A DNA stretch of 64,000 bases, taken from positions 124,001 to 188,000 of the forward strand of contig NZ_BOOR01000018.1 of assembly GCF_016863335.1 (NCBI RefSeq), read 5' to 3'. The stretch comes from Planotetraspora thailandica. Its GTDB lineage: Bacteria > Actinomycetota > Actinomycetes > Streptosporangiales > Streptosporangiaceae. The position numbers were made by a program, and so were the translations under genes. Shown here one piece after another: positions 25,572 to 33,963 of the stretch (position 1 is its first letter; the number at the start of each line of letters is the position of its first letter). The notes beneath the pieces are model-generated. The model was not told the DNA's origin and did no database searches. It saw nothing but the letters and a program-made list of their open reading frames with translations.

Positions 25572-25614
25572 CTACAAGCCGTAGTTCTACTTCAAGTAGT
25601 ACTACAAGCCGTAG
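25572..25614. promoter_or_regulatory. Array of three CTAC-N5-GTAG palindromes upstream of cydA
   Basis: Three 13-mers, CTACAAGCCGTAG (25572-25584), CTACTTCAAGTAG (25587-25599) and CTACAAGCCGTAG (25602-25614), recur with an exact 15-bp period. The first and third are identical. They end 25 bp before the cydA start, overlapping the probable promoter. The phased repetition points to cooperative binding of a dimeric regulator such as the HxlR protein encoded after cydB. Confidence 0.75.
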
Positions 25615-25803
25615 AGCAATTGGTCGGCGCGGGCCGGGGAGGATGTGCGATCTATGTCACAACGTCGCCAGGCCCGTGATATCAGGTGGTTTCACGAGCG
25701 AGGCGCGTCCCCCGGCACGCACATGACCATGGTGGGCGAGCCCGGCGGCACGGGGCATCCACCGCATGGTTGATCCCCCCGTACGCCCCGCGGGCGACGT
25801 GTG

Positions 25804-25843
25804 AACATCTGCGTAATCCCGGGAAGGGCAGGAGGCAGATGTT
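25804..25843. repeat. 9-bp inverted repeat upstream of CoxG-like gene
   Basis: AACATCTGC (25804-25812) and GCAGATGTT (25835-25843) form perfect arms separated by 22 nt. It lies between the divergent cydA and CoxG-like genes, 55 bp before the latter, and may be a leader hairpin or operator. Confidence 0.45.
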
Positions 25844-25898
25844 GCCGTTCTCCCCGCTCGTGGCGATTGTCTAGTGTGCTCGGCATCGGAGGTGGCCA

Positions 25899-26576
25899 GT
25901 GAAAGTCATCGGAAGCGCAGTGCTCGGAGCGGAACGCAAACGCGTCTGGGACGCCCTTCAGGACCCCGGCGTCCTGGTCCGGACCATCCCGGGCTGCGAA
26001 CGTCTGGAGGAGACCGGCGAGGACGCCTACAAGATGACCGTCTCGGCGGGCGTCGCCTCCATCAAGGGCGTCTACCAGGGCGAGGTCACCCTCGCCGAGC
26101 AGCACGAGCCGGACAGCTTCGTGCTCAGGGCGCGCGGTCAGGGCGCCCCCGGCACGGTCGAGGCCACCGTCCTCGTACGGCTCAGCGAGGCCGAGGGCGG
26201 CACCCGCGTCGACTACGACGCCGAGGCCGTCGTCGGCGGCATGATCGGCGGTGTCGGTCAGCGCATGCTCGGCTCGGTCGCCAAGAGGACGGCCGGGGAG
26301 TTCTTCTCCGCCGTCGAGCGGCATCTGCTGTCCGGGCCTGCCCCCGCGGCTCCCGAGGCGGCTGCCGTACCCGAGGCGGCGGCCGTGCCCGTACTCCGTG
26401 CGGAGGAGGCCGGGCATGCTCCCCAGGTCTTCACCCGCCCCGCCCCCGAGCCGCAGCAGACGGGCACGCCCGCGTGGCCGCTGCTCGCGGCCTTCGGCAT
26501 GGGCGCGGGCATCGCCCTGGGCAGCGCGGTGATCGGCTGGCTGCTCGGGCGTTCCCGGCGAGGTGGCAGGGTCTGA
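25899..26576 (+). CDS. CoxG-like SRPBCC protein with C-terminal membrane anchor
   Basis: A protein of 225 residues. The first ~145 residues form an SRPBCC/CoxG fold (PGVLVRTIPGCERLEETGED; DYDAEAVVGGMIGGVGQRM). A Pro/Ala-rich linker and one C-terminal transmembrane segment (about 195-215) follow, ending in basic residues. CoxG tethers CO dehydrogenase to the membrane in carboxydotrophs, and homologues accompany many molybdenum hydroxylases. GTG at 25899 has GGAGGTGG upstream. It sits 3.2 kb past the Mo-hydroxylase of this window and may anchor that enzyme (inference). Confidence 0.9.
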   Translation: MKVIGSAVLGAERKRVWDALQDPGVLVRTIPGCERLEETGEDAYKMTVSAGVASIKGVYQGEVTLAEQHEPDSFVLRARGQGAPGTVEATVLVRLSEAEGGTRVDYDAEAVVGGMIGGVGQRMLGSVAKRTAGEFFSAVERHLLSGPAPAAPEAAAVPEAAAVPVLRAEEAGHAPQVFTRPAPEPQQTGTPAWPLLAAFGMGAGIALGSAVIGWLLGRSRRGGRV

Positions 26577-26647
26577 CGACGTGAGGCACATTATTCGGCA
26601 GAGTGCGCCGGTTCGGTGCGCCGGATTCGATCGGTAAACACGGGAAC

Positions 26648-28690
26648 ATGGGAAGCGTCCGTATCGGGATCGACACCGGGGGCACGTTCACGGACGTCGT
26701 CCTGGTCGACGAGCAGACCGGTGAGATCGTCACGACCAAGACCCCTTCGACCCCTGCCAACCCCGCAGACGGGTTCATGGCAGGGGTGCACAAGGTGCTG
26801 GACAGGCACCAGGGCATCGACGACCTCGCCGAGGTGGCCGCGATCGTGCACGGCACGACCGTGGCCACCAACCAGCTTCTGGAGGACAGGCCCGACGGCA
26901 CGTCCCACCTGGGGTTCGTCACCACCGAGGGCTTCGAGTTCATCTTGGAGATAGCCCGGCAGAGCGTGCCGGACAGCTACGGCAACTCCTACTTCTGGGT
27001 CAAGCCGTCCCGGATCGTCCCCGTCCAGCGGGTGAAGACCGTCGGCGGCCGGCTGGACCACCTCGGGCGGGAGGTCAGGCCGTTCGACGAGGAACAGGCG
27101 GCCGAGGTCGCGCGGTGGTTCCGCGACCGCGGGGTCACCGCGATCGGCGTCTGCTTCCTGCACTCCTACGCCAACCCCGGCCACGAGCGGCGCATGCGCG
27201 AGGTCATCGCGCGTGAGCACCCCGAGGCCGTGGTGTCGCTGTCGAGCGACGTCCTGCGCGAATACCGCGAGTACGAGCGGTCGGTCACCACGCTCGTCGA
27301 CGCCGCCGTCAAGCCGATCATGCGCCGCTACATCGGCAGCCTGTCCGACCGGCTCGGCCGGTCGTTCTCGGTCATGAAGAGCAACGGAGGGGTGTTGTCG
27401 GCGGCGGAGGTCGTCCACCAGCCGATCACCACTGTGCTGTCCGGGCCCGCCGCGGGGGCGCTCGGCGCGGCCCTGATCGCCGGTACGGCAGGCCACCCGA
27501 GCGTCATCACCCTCGACGGCGGGGGCACCTCGACCGACGTGGCCGTCGTGGTCGACGGCGAGCCGTCCCAGACGACCGAGGGCAACATCGGCCGCTACCC
27601 CTGCAAGATCCCCATGATCGACATCGTGACGGTCGGCGCGGGAGGCGGCTCGATCGCGTGGATCTCCCCGGAGGGCACGCTGAAGGTCGGCCCCAAGTCC
27701 GCCGGCGCCGACCCCGGGCCGATCTGCTACGGCAAGGGCGGCACCGAGGTCACCGTGACCGACGCCCACGTGTTCCTCGGCCGGGTCCCCCCGCACCTGC
27801 TCGGCGGCGAGATCCCCCTCGACGCGTCAGCCGCGAAGGCGGGCATCGAGACCCTCGCGGGCAAGCTCGGCCTCACGCCCGAGAGGTGCGCGACCGGAAT
27901 CCTCGAGATCAGCGCCTTCAACCAGTCCAACGCCATCCGTCAGATCACCGTGAAGCGCGGCCTCGACGTGCGCGACTTCCCGATGATCGCCTTCGGCGGC
28001 TCGGGACCGCTGCTGGCCTGCCGGCTGATCGACGTGCTCGGCCTGCGCGCGGCGATCATCCCGCCCAACCCCGGCAACGTGTCGGCCTTCGGGCTGCTCA
28101 CCGTGGACGTGAAGAACGACTACGTGCGCACCCACGTCTCCCGGAACCCCTCGGCCGAGGTGCTGGAGCAGATCTTCGCCGAACTGGAGGACGAGGCCGC
28201 CGCCGCGCTCGACCGCGAAGGGTTCAGCGGCCACGTGTACGCCCGCAGCGCCGACCTGCGCTACTACGGCCAGGCCTATGAGGTGCGGGTGCCCGCCCCC
28301 GACGGCCGGATCGACGACGCCTGGCGGGCCGCCGTCGCCGACCGGTTCCACGAGGCCCACCACAAGCTCTACGGGTACGGCTACCGCGGCGACCCCCGCC
28401 ACGCCGTCGAATGGGTCAACCTCCGCGTCTCCGGCATCGGGCCGATCATCCGCCCCGCCATCGCGCGCCTGCCGCACCAGGCCGACGAGCCCAGCCCGGT
28501 CGCGACCCGGGACGTGTTCTTCGAACGATGGAGCCGCACGGTGGTCTACCGCCGGGGCGATCTCGGTGCCGGTGCCGTCGTGACCGGCCCCGCGGTCATC
28601 GAGGAGTACGGCTCGACCATCCCGGTGCATCCGGGCTTCACGGCGACCGTGGACGAATACGGCAACCTCGTGGTGGTGAGCGACCGATGA
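26648..28690 (+). CDS. hyuA: Hydantoinase/oxoprolinase subunit A family protein
   Basis: A protein of about 680 residues. RIGIDTGGTFTDVV is the actin-fold phosphate loop of the Hydant_A_N domain, and IHGTTVATNQLLED follows. The hydantoinase_A core has DGGGTSTDVA and GGGSIAW...GPKSAGADPGP segments. These enzymes open cyclic amides such as N-methylhydantoin or 5-oxoproline, usually using ATP, with HyuB. The frame runs 45 nt further upstream to a GTG, but homology starts at ATG 26648. The partner follows at once. The substrate is not determined. In this catabolic region, hydantoins or other cyclic ureides are plausible. Confidence 0.9.
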   Translation: MGSVRIGIDTGGTFTDVVLVDEQTGEIVTTKTPSTPANPADGFMAGVHKVLDRHQGIDDLAEVAAIVHGTTVATNQLLEDRPDGTSHLGFVTTEGFEFILEIARQSVPDSYGNSYFWVKPSRIVPVQRVKTVGGRLDHLGREVRPFDEEQAAEVARWFRDRGVTAIGVCFLHSYANPGHERRMREVIAREHPEAVVSLSSDVLREYREYERSVTTLVDAAVKPIMRRYIGSLSDRLGRSFSVMKSNGGVLSAAEVVHQPITTVLSGPAAGALGAALIAGTAGHPSVITLDGGGTSTDVAVVVDGEPSQTTEGNIGRYPCKIPMIDIVTVGAGGGSIAWISPEGTLKVGPKSAGADPGPICYGKGGTEVTVTDAHVFLGRVPPHLLGGEIPLDASAAKAGIETLAGKLGLTPERCATGILEISAFNQSNAIRQITVKRGLDVRDFPMIAFGGSGPLLACRLIDVLGLRAAIIPPNPGNVSAFGLLTVDVKNDYVRTHVSRNPSAEVLEQIFAELEDEAAAALDREGFSGHVYARSADLRYYGQAYEVRVPAPDGRIDDAWRAAVADRFHEAHHKLYGYGYRGDPRHAVEWVNLRVSGIGPIIRPAIARLPHQADEPSPVATRDVFFERWSRTVVYRRGDLGAGAVVTGPAVIEEYGSTIPVHPGFTATVDEYGNLVVVSDR

Positions 28691-28743
28691 GCCGGCCCGT
28701 GAACCGGAGCGAGCCTGACGCAGCGAACGAGGGAGTAGGACCC

Positions 28744-30567
28744 GTGACCACCGTGGACCCGATTCTCGTCGAGATCGTCGAAGGGACGCTCGCGTCGGTG
28801 GAGATGGAGGTCGAGACCTCCATCGCGCGCACGGCCCGCTCCCCGATGATCCGCGACGCGCACGACTTCCGCGCCGGCATCCATGACGTACGGCTGCGCA
28901 AGTTGACCGGAAGGTCCTATTCGGCGCTGGTGCAGCCGGTCGTCAGGGACTTCCCGATCGAGACCATGCGGCCGGGCGACGTGTTCTTCCACAACGACGT
29001 CTACCTGTCCGAGGGCGGCATCGGCCACCTGCCCGACCTGTGCGTCACCGTCCCGGTGTTCCACCAGGGGGAGGTCGTGGCGTTCGTCCAGGCGTTCGGC
29101 CACCACGACGACATCGGCGGCGCCGTACCGGGCTCGATGCCCTCGCACGCTCGCAGCGCCTTCGAGGAGGGCCTGATGGTCCCTCCGATCAAGTTGTGGG
29201 ACCAGGGCGTGCCGAACAGGGCGGCCCTCACGATCATGACGCGCAACTCCCGCATGCCGGACTCGCTCGCCGGCGACCTCGACGCGGAGTGCTCGGCCTG
29301 CCTGATGGGCGCCCGCCGGCTGGGGGAGATCTTCGACCGGTACGGGCGGGAGGCCGTCGAGGCGTGCTTCGACGCGATCATCTCCAAGACGACCGAGACC
29401 TTCCGCCGCGAGCTCCTCGCCAAGATCCCCGAGGGGGTGCACGTCTGGGAGGACTACGCCGAGCACGACGGCGTCGACGAGCCCCGGCTGCACGCGCAGC
29501 GGATCACGCTGACCGTCGACCACTCGGCGGACGCGCCGCTGACGATCGACTTCACCGGCACGTCGCCCCAGGCCAAGGGCCCGATCAACCATGCGGGCGA
29601 CTACGCGGACGGTGTCTTCCTCAAGAAGTGGCTGGCCCCGGTGCTGCGCAACCTGGCGGACACGCCCGAGCGCATGGCGGAGCTGGACGTCAACGAGGGC
29701 GTCGTCCCGCTGATCAAGATGGTGTTCCCCGAGAAGGGCACACTGCTGACGCCGATCTTCCCGGCGCCCACCAACGCCCGCACGTTCGTGATCCTTCGGT
29801 TGCTGGGGGTGCTGGCGGGCGTGCTCGCCAAGGCCACCGGCGGACGCATGCCGGCCGACCAGGAGACCATCCGCTATACCGGCGTCTACGGTGATTCCGA
29901 CGAGGGTCCGTACCTGATGCGGGAGGTCCTCGGCGGCGGATCCGGCGGACGCTGGTACGCCGACGGCGAGGACACCATCCACGTCGTTCCCGACTCGCGC
30001 AACATCCCCGTCGAATTCGCCGAGGCCCGCTGGCCGTTCCGGGTCGAGCGGCTCGGCCTGGCCGTCGACAGCGGCGGCGCGGGGGAGTTCCGCGGCGGCC
30101 TCGGCTACGACAAGCACATCCGCATGCTGCGCGACGCGTCGTTCATGTCCATCGCCGACCGGTCGATCCTCGCCTGCTGGGGCGTGAACGGCGGCCAGGC
30201 CGGCCGCCCCTTCGTCGTCACCGTCGACGGGCAGGAGATGGACGGCCTCGTCGACGACTTCCCAGTGCAGGAAGGGCAGATCATCCGCGTCAGGACCACG
30301 GGAGGCGGCGGCTGGGGCTCGCCGTACGATCGGGAGCCCGCTCTGGTGGCCGTCGACGTCCGTGACGGCAAGGTCTCCCTGGAGGCCGCGCGTGACGAGT
30401 ATGGCGTCGTGCTGTACGGCTCCCGCGACGACCTTCGTGTCGACGAGGAGGAGACCAGGCGGCTGCGGCAGGCCATGCGAGCACGGCCGCGGACGTTCTT
30501 CGACCGCGGGCCCGGTTACCCTCGCCTGTCCGGAGGCCGCCCCCACGCCGACGTCGACATCATGTGA
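28744..30567 (+). CDS. hyuB: Hydantoinase B/oxoprolinase family protein
   Basis: A protein of 607 residues. TTVDPILVEIVEGTLASVEME is the usual HyuB opening, cut here, and GDVFFHNDVYLSEGGIGHLPD, TGTSPQAKGPIN and GGWGSPYDR are conserved. It pairs with HyuA. I favour GTG at 28744, which has GGGAG eight bases upstream and where homology begins. An ATG at 28687 overlapping the hyuA stop as ATGA would add 19 unrelated residues and is a real alternative. It is the last gene of the CoxG-HyuA-HyuB stretch and convergent with the WXG100-like gene. Confidence 0.9.
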   Translation: MTTVDPILVEIVEGTLASVEMEVETSIARTARSPMIRDAHDFRAGIHDVRLRKLTGRSYSALVQPVVRDFPIETMRPGDVFFHNDVYLSEGGIGHLPDLCVTVPVFHQGEVVAFVQAFGHHDDIGGAVPGSMPSHARSAFEEGLMVPPIKLWDQGVPNRAALTIMTRNSRMPDSLAGDLDAECSACLMGARRLGEIFDRYGREAVEACFDAIISKTTETFRRELLAKIPEGVHVWEDYAEHDGVDEPRLHAQRITLTVDHSADAPLTIDFTGTSPQAKGPINHAGDYADGVFLKKWLAPVLRNLADTPERMAELDVNEGVVPLIKMVFPEKGTLLTPIFPAPTNARTFVILRLLGVLAGVLAKATGGRMPADQETIRYTGVYGDSDEGPYLMREVLGGGSGGRWYADGEDTIHVVPDSRNIPVEFAEARWPFRVERLGLAVDSGGAGEFRGGLGYDKHIRMLRDASFMSIADRSILACWGVNGGQAGRPFVVTVDGQEMDGLVDDFPVQEGQIIRVRTTGGGGWGSPYDREPALVAVDVRDGKVSLEAARDEYGVVLYGSRDDLRVDEEETRRLRQAMRARPRTFFDRGPGYPRLSGGRPHADVDIM

Positions 30568-30595
30568 TTGGAGCCCGTGTCTTCGGCGGACGTCT

Positions 30596-30898
30596 TCAGG
30601 ACCAGCCGCCCATGGCCGCTGCGGCCGATTTGGCGACCGTGCGCGGTGTGGCACGCAACTCCGCCTCCAGTTCGGCGAGCACACGGTGGGCGGTCGTCCT
30701 GATCCGGGCCCGGCGCTCGTGCAGTTCCTCGCCGAACGCCCGGGCGGTCGGCCCCACCCATACGGGATTGCCCGCGAACGTCGCGCAGGCCTGATCGAGC
30801 GCCGTCTCCAGGACGTGCAGGTGCTCGCGTACGGCCGTCAGCGCCGTCTGCAGGTCCTGATACCTCGGATTGGGCACCAGGTCGTCGTCGATGGGCAA
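30596..30898 (-). CDS. WXG100-like helical protein
   Basis: A protein of 100 residues. Two long helices flank a VWVGPTARAF turn that resembles the WxG motif of ESX/type VII substrates (W followed by VG), and its length is close to that of the class. TTG at 30898 has AGGAG seven bases upstream. Nothing indicates which secretion system it uses; no EccC or other ESX gene is in the window. It sits with a lipoprotein and a large protein of possibly similar class in a stretch that looks lower in GC. Confidence 0.55.
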   Translation of the reverse strand: MPIDDDLVPNPRYQDLQTALTAVREHLHVLETALDQACATFAGNPVWVGPTARAFGEELHERRARIRTTAHRVLAELEAELRATPRTVAKSAAAAMGGWS

Positions 30899-31018
30899 CG
30901 CGGGGCTCCTGCCGGGAGGGTGATTTCAGTGTCCGTACGGATACTCCGGTGGCGCGGCGGTTCTCGTTGAGATTATGTGGGCTGGTACCGATCACTGCCA
31001 CGTGTGGAGGCGAAGACG

Positions 31019-31486
31019 ATGCGGGAATCGCTGGGCCGAGGACGATCGTGTGGCGCATTCATGGCCGTGGTGGTCCTGGTGTCGCTGGTCCTCGCCGGTT
31101 GTGATTCCGATGACGGCCCCACCGCCGCCCAAGCCGGCCAGACCCTGAAGAGTGACATTCTGCAACTGCTGAAGGAACGCGACGCACGAGACGTGACTGT
31201 CACTGACCCCGGCGGCAAGGACATCCCCTGCGGAGACGGAAAGGCCAAGCAGACTTTTGCCGCCACAGGAACCGACGGTTCCCGCATGACTGAGCCGTAC
31301 ATTCTGCGTACAGCGATGTTGGGCGCATTGAGCCGTGTCGGCCATTATCAGACGGTCGGAACTTCGACGCCCGACTCGCCGATTCGTGTCGTGAACGAAT
31401 CGACCGCGACGATTTTGACTCTTGATTCATCGGCCGCTGGGATCTACGCAGTTAGCGGCGAAACGCAGTGTCTCCGCTCGTCATGA
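31019..31486 (+). CDS. Putative lipoprotein of unknown function
   Basis: A protein of 155 residues. The N-terminus MRESLGRGRSCGAFMAVVVL continues to a lipobox ending LVLAGC, so it should be lipidated and exported. The mature part (about 125 residues) has no recognised domain; two further cysteines occur. The start is ATG at 31019 with GGAGG eight bases upstream. It is flanked by two minus-strand genes of ESX-like character. Codon usage looks less GC-biased than its surroundings, a possible sign of recent acquisition. Confidence 0.75.
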   Translation: MRESLGRGRSCGAFMAVVVLVSLVLAGCDSDDGPTAAQAGQTLKSDILQLLKERDARDVTVTDPGGKDIPCGDGKAKQTFAATGTDGSRMTEPYILRTAMLGALSRVGHYQTVGTSTPDSPIRVVNESTATILTLDSSAAGIYAVSGETQCLRSS

Positions 31487-31494
31487 TTCCTCCG

Positions 31495-33528
31495 TCATTG
31501 AGATAGCGCTCTCCAGTTGCCGCCCGCGATCCTGCTGCCGCCGAAAGTATCCGAGAGCATTCTGACGGATTCGCCTAAACTAAATTGATCTTTCCCCATT
31601 CCGTTAGCTATGAGCCATTCGTCTACGGTGAACAGGTTGCCTGCGGTGGACTTCGAAATCTCTGGGAACGGAATCAGCCTGCCGTCCGCGTCGGCGATGG
31701 CTGTCGCCGATGGATTCAAGGCCTGATAGTCCCGAGGGGAGACTTTCGGGGTGGCACCCGCGTCCATCAGCAACTGGGCGATGACACGTCGGCGTCCGAA
31801 ATCCTCCTGGAGGGTTATCTTGCTGAGCTTATCAGTATTAGTCTCCGGGTTCGGCTTGAATGTGTCGTAGGTGTCGTACCCTGTGGTCAATGCTGTCCAC
31901 AGGGCTGCCCCCGTCATTCCTCCCGGTATGACGAAGCCGGCTAGTCCGAAGGCCACGCCCAAAGCCCAGTCTTGGCCGTCTTTTTCTCGCTCGGCAATTT
32001 CGTCCATGGCTTCGGCGTGTTCCGCGGCTGCGCCCAATTCCATTCCGCGTATGTTGCCCAGCGCGGAGAACGTGGCATCCAGCCGTTTAGGGTCCTCGCT
32101 TTCGAGCATGGTGGGTACGCCGACGTCGAGCACGCGCCGGGTGAGGTTTCCCATTCCAGTGTCGAACGGCAGCCGATGATCGGAGGTGTCGGCAAAAGTC
32201 CTGATGAACTTGTAGGTGTGCTCCGGGCTCAGCCGGAACATCGGCCTCAGTCCCGGAAGGCGAGACGCGACGGGTTCAAAGGCGCTTGGGAGGAACTGGT
32301 TGTCGTCGCCGAGGTTGGCTCCCTCGGTCATTTCGGTCGCGTAGGATCCAGCGATCTCGGCCAGATGCACTCGTGCCGGAGGCGCGAACTCGATGGCACC
32401 TGCGGCGATTATGAGGTTGAAGGTGAAACGCGCGGCCGCGTCGGAGTGGCGGCCGTCTGACTCGTCGTAGGCACCGGACGCCGACGCCAGCAATCGTCCG
32501 AACGCGTCGGACGCAGTGGGGTCCAATGCTGCTCGTCCGTCGAGGTTTCCGAGGATCGTGACGAGATCTGGCCGGCCGTCCGCCAGTGCGGGATTGGGCA
32601 ACAGCATTTCGCTGAGCCTGTTCCTTGCTCGAGGACTGCCATGAGTGACCGCGCTGATTGCGAGACGCGCAGCGGACGGATCCCGGGCCAGAGCGTTGAG
32701 ATAGGGGGCAAGAGACAGCCCCATGGTGGCATCGGCGGTTTCGAAGCGTCTGGGGGAAGTCCCTACAGCCAGGTCCTCACTTCCGAGCACTTGGGCGGCG
32801 ACGACGTCGGCGAGCCATTCGGTGGGGAAACTTCCCGCCGACAACAGGTCTCCCAGTCCTTGCCTCTCAGAAGTTGCCAGCCGGTGTCTCATCGCATTGC
32901 GGATCGCCGCGAAATCCCCAGTCGTGTCTCCGGCGCTGACTGCTGTGCCGAATGCCTGGCTGATCACGTCGATGGCGGCCTTGTGGCGCTCTACCAGGGC
33001 CCGAAGGAGTACTTGTGGGAGTTCCAGCGTCTGTCGCAGGCCAAGCCCGGCGAAGAAGGCCGCTGCGAATTCGGAGTCGTGAACGTGGGCGGTGAGTGCG
33101 TCCACGATCTCCTGGTAGCTCTTATCGCCTGCCGGGACAATTCGAGACGCGTTTGAATATTTGAGCGCGAGTTCGGCGCCGAGGCGACGGGCTTCCGCGA
33201 CGGGAAGAATCGACTTCTCCTCGTACGGCACGAGCCTGCCCGGGGCAGTGGGGTCCCAGGCGGGAAGCGACGAGATGCTCGTCGTCAGCCGGTGTCGCGT
33301 GCGCAACTCGGGAAGCTTGTCGTCGATCCATCTCTCGGCTTCGCCGATGGGGTCGAGAGACGCCGCTGAAACGCCGTTGGCGGCGAAGACGCGGCGGACG
33401 GCCTCTGTGCGCTCGCCGACGACCCCCCGGGCGTGCTCCATCTCGGTGATGAAGCGGCTCATCAGGGTGGGATCGATTCCCACGAAATCCGGCGAAAGCG
33501 GTCCGGTGCCCGACGGTTCTCCGCCCAT
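31495..33528 (-). CDS. Large mostly helical protein of unknown function
   Basis: A protein of 677 residues. The N-terminal region (LMSRFITEMEHARGVVGERT... up to about 120) is a helical pair like those of WXG/ESX effectors, then a long alpha-rich body follows. One hydrophobic segment lies near residues 555-590 (FGLAGFVIPGGMTGAALW), cut here. No catalytic motif is seen. Related proteins occur in Streptosporangiales near type VII-like genes (recollection, not verified). The start is ATG at 33528 (GAAGGGG just before). Codon use is visibly less GC-rich than neighbours. Its 3' end lies 8 nt beyond the lipoprotein 3' end, so the pair is convergent. Confidence 0.7.
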   Translation of the reverse strand: MGGEPSGTGPLSPDFVGIDPTLMSRFITEMEHARGVVGERTEAVRRVFAANGVSAASLDPIGEAERWIDDKLPELRTRHRLTTSISSLPAWDPTAPGRLVPYEEKSILPVAEARRLGAELALKYSNASRIVPAGDKSYQEIVDALTAHVHDSEFAAAFFAGLGLRQTLELPQVLLRALVERHKAAIDVISQAFGTAVSAGDTTGDFAAIRNAMRHRLATSERQGLGDLLSAGSFPTEWLADVVAAQVLGSEDLAVGTSPRRFETADATMGLSLAPYLNALARDPSAARLAISAVTHGSPRARNRLSEMLLPNPALADGRPDLVTILGNLDGRAALDPTASDAFGRLLASASGAYDESDGRHSDAAARFTFNLIIAAGAIEFAPPARVHLAEIAGSYATEMTEGANLGDDNQFLPSAFEPVASRLPGLRPMFRLSPEHTYKFIRTFADTSDHRLPFDTGMGNLTRRVLDVGVPTMLESEDPKRLDATFSALGNIRGMELGAAAEHAEAMDEIAEREKDGQDWALGVAFGLAGFVIPGGMTGAALWTALTTGYDTYDTFKPNPETNTDKLSKITLQEDFGRRRVIAQLLMDAGATPKVSPRDYQALNPSATAIADADGRLIPFPEISKSTAGNLFTVDEWLIANGMGKDQFSLGESVRMLSDTFGGSRIAGGNWRALSQ

Positions 33529-33675
33529 ATTGATCACCCCTTCGCGGCCAACGTAACGCGGTGCACAGGGGTGCGGACGGGCATCTTCCGCAAACCGTAT
33601 GGCTTGTGCCAGGTGCCGTCTGGTGATTGGAGGTGACATCCCTGGGTAGCCGACTAGTGACAAAGCGAGGCAAGG

Positions 33676-33846
33676 GTGGTGAACCAGAAGATGGCGAACA
33701 TCGTCGAGCGGATCAAGCAGTACCTCCGCGGCCCCGAAGGCAAGCGAATGACCGAGAAGGCCAAGTCGATGGCCCGCGACCCGCGCAACAAGGAGCGCAT
33801 GCAGCGGTTCATGGATCGGTTGCGCGGGCACAAAACCCCGCGCTGA
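33676..33846 (+). CDS. Small basic protein of unknown function
   Basis: A protein of 51-56 residues, with core MANIVERIKQYLRGPEGKRM followed by a Lys/Arg-rich tail ending RGHKTPR. It is helical, very basic and free of cysteine. Similar small proteins occur in many actinomycetes (from memory) with no known role. GTG at 33676, GTG at 33679 or ATG at 33691 could start it; AGG-rich sequence lies before the first. It is followed by a CoA-transferase 118 nt later. Because it is short, coding status rests on the codon pattern (strong third-position GC). Confidence 0.6.
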   Translation: MVNQKMANIVERIKQYLRGPEGKRMTEKAKSMARDPRNKERMQRFMDRLRGHKTPR

Positions 33847-33963
33847 CCCGGGCGTGTGACGACGGCGCCCGCGAACATGAGGTCACCTGGCGGCGGGAGG
33901 CGCCTCCCGGTGGATTACGGACCGGACCACCTGGCAGGCTTGCGGTGAAACCGGATCTATCTC

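Noticed and set aside
28687-28743. N-terminal extension of HyuB from the overlapping ATG
   Set aside because: The 19 added residues have no similarity to HyuB proteins and a GTG with a good ribosome binding site lies at 28744. The ATGA overlap keeps it as an alternative.
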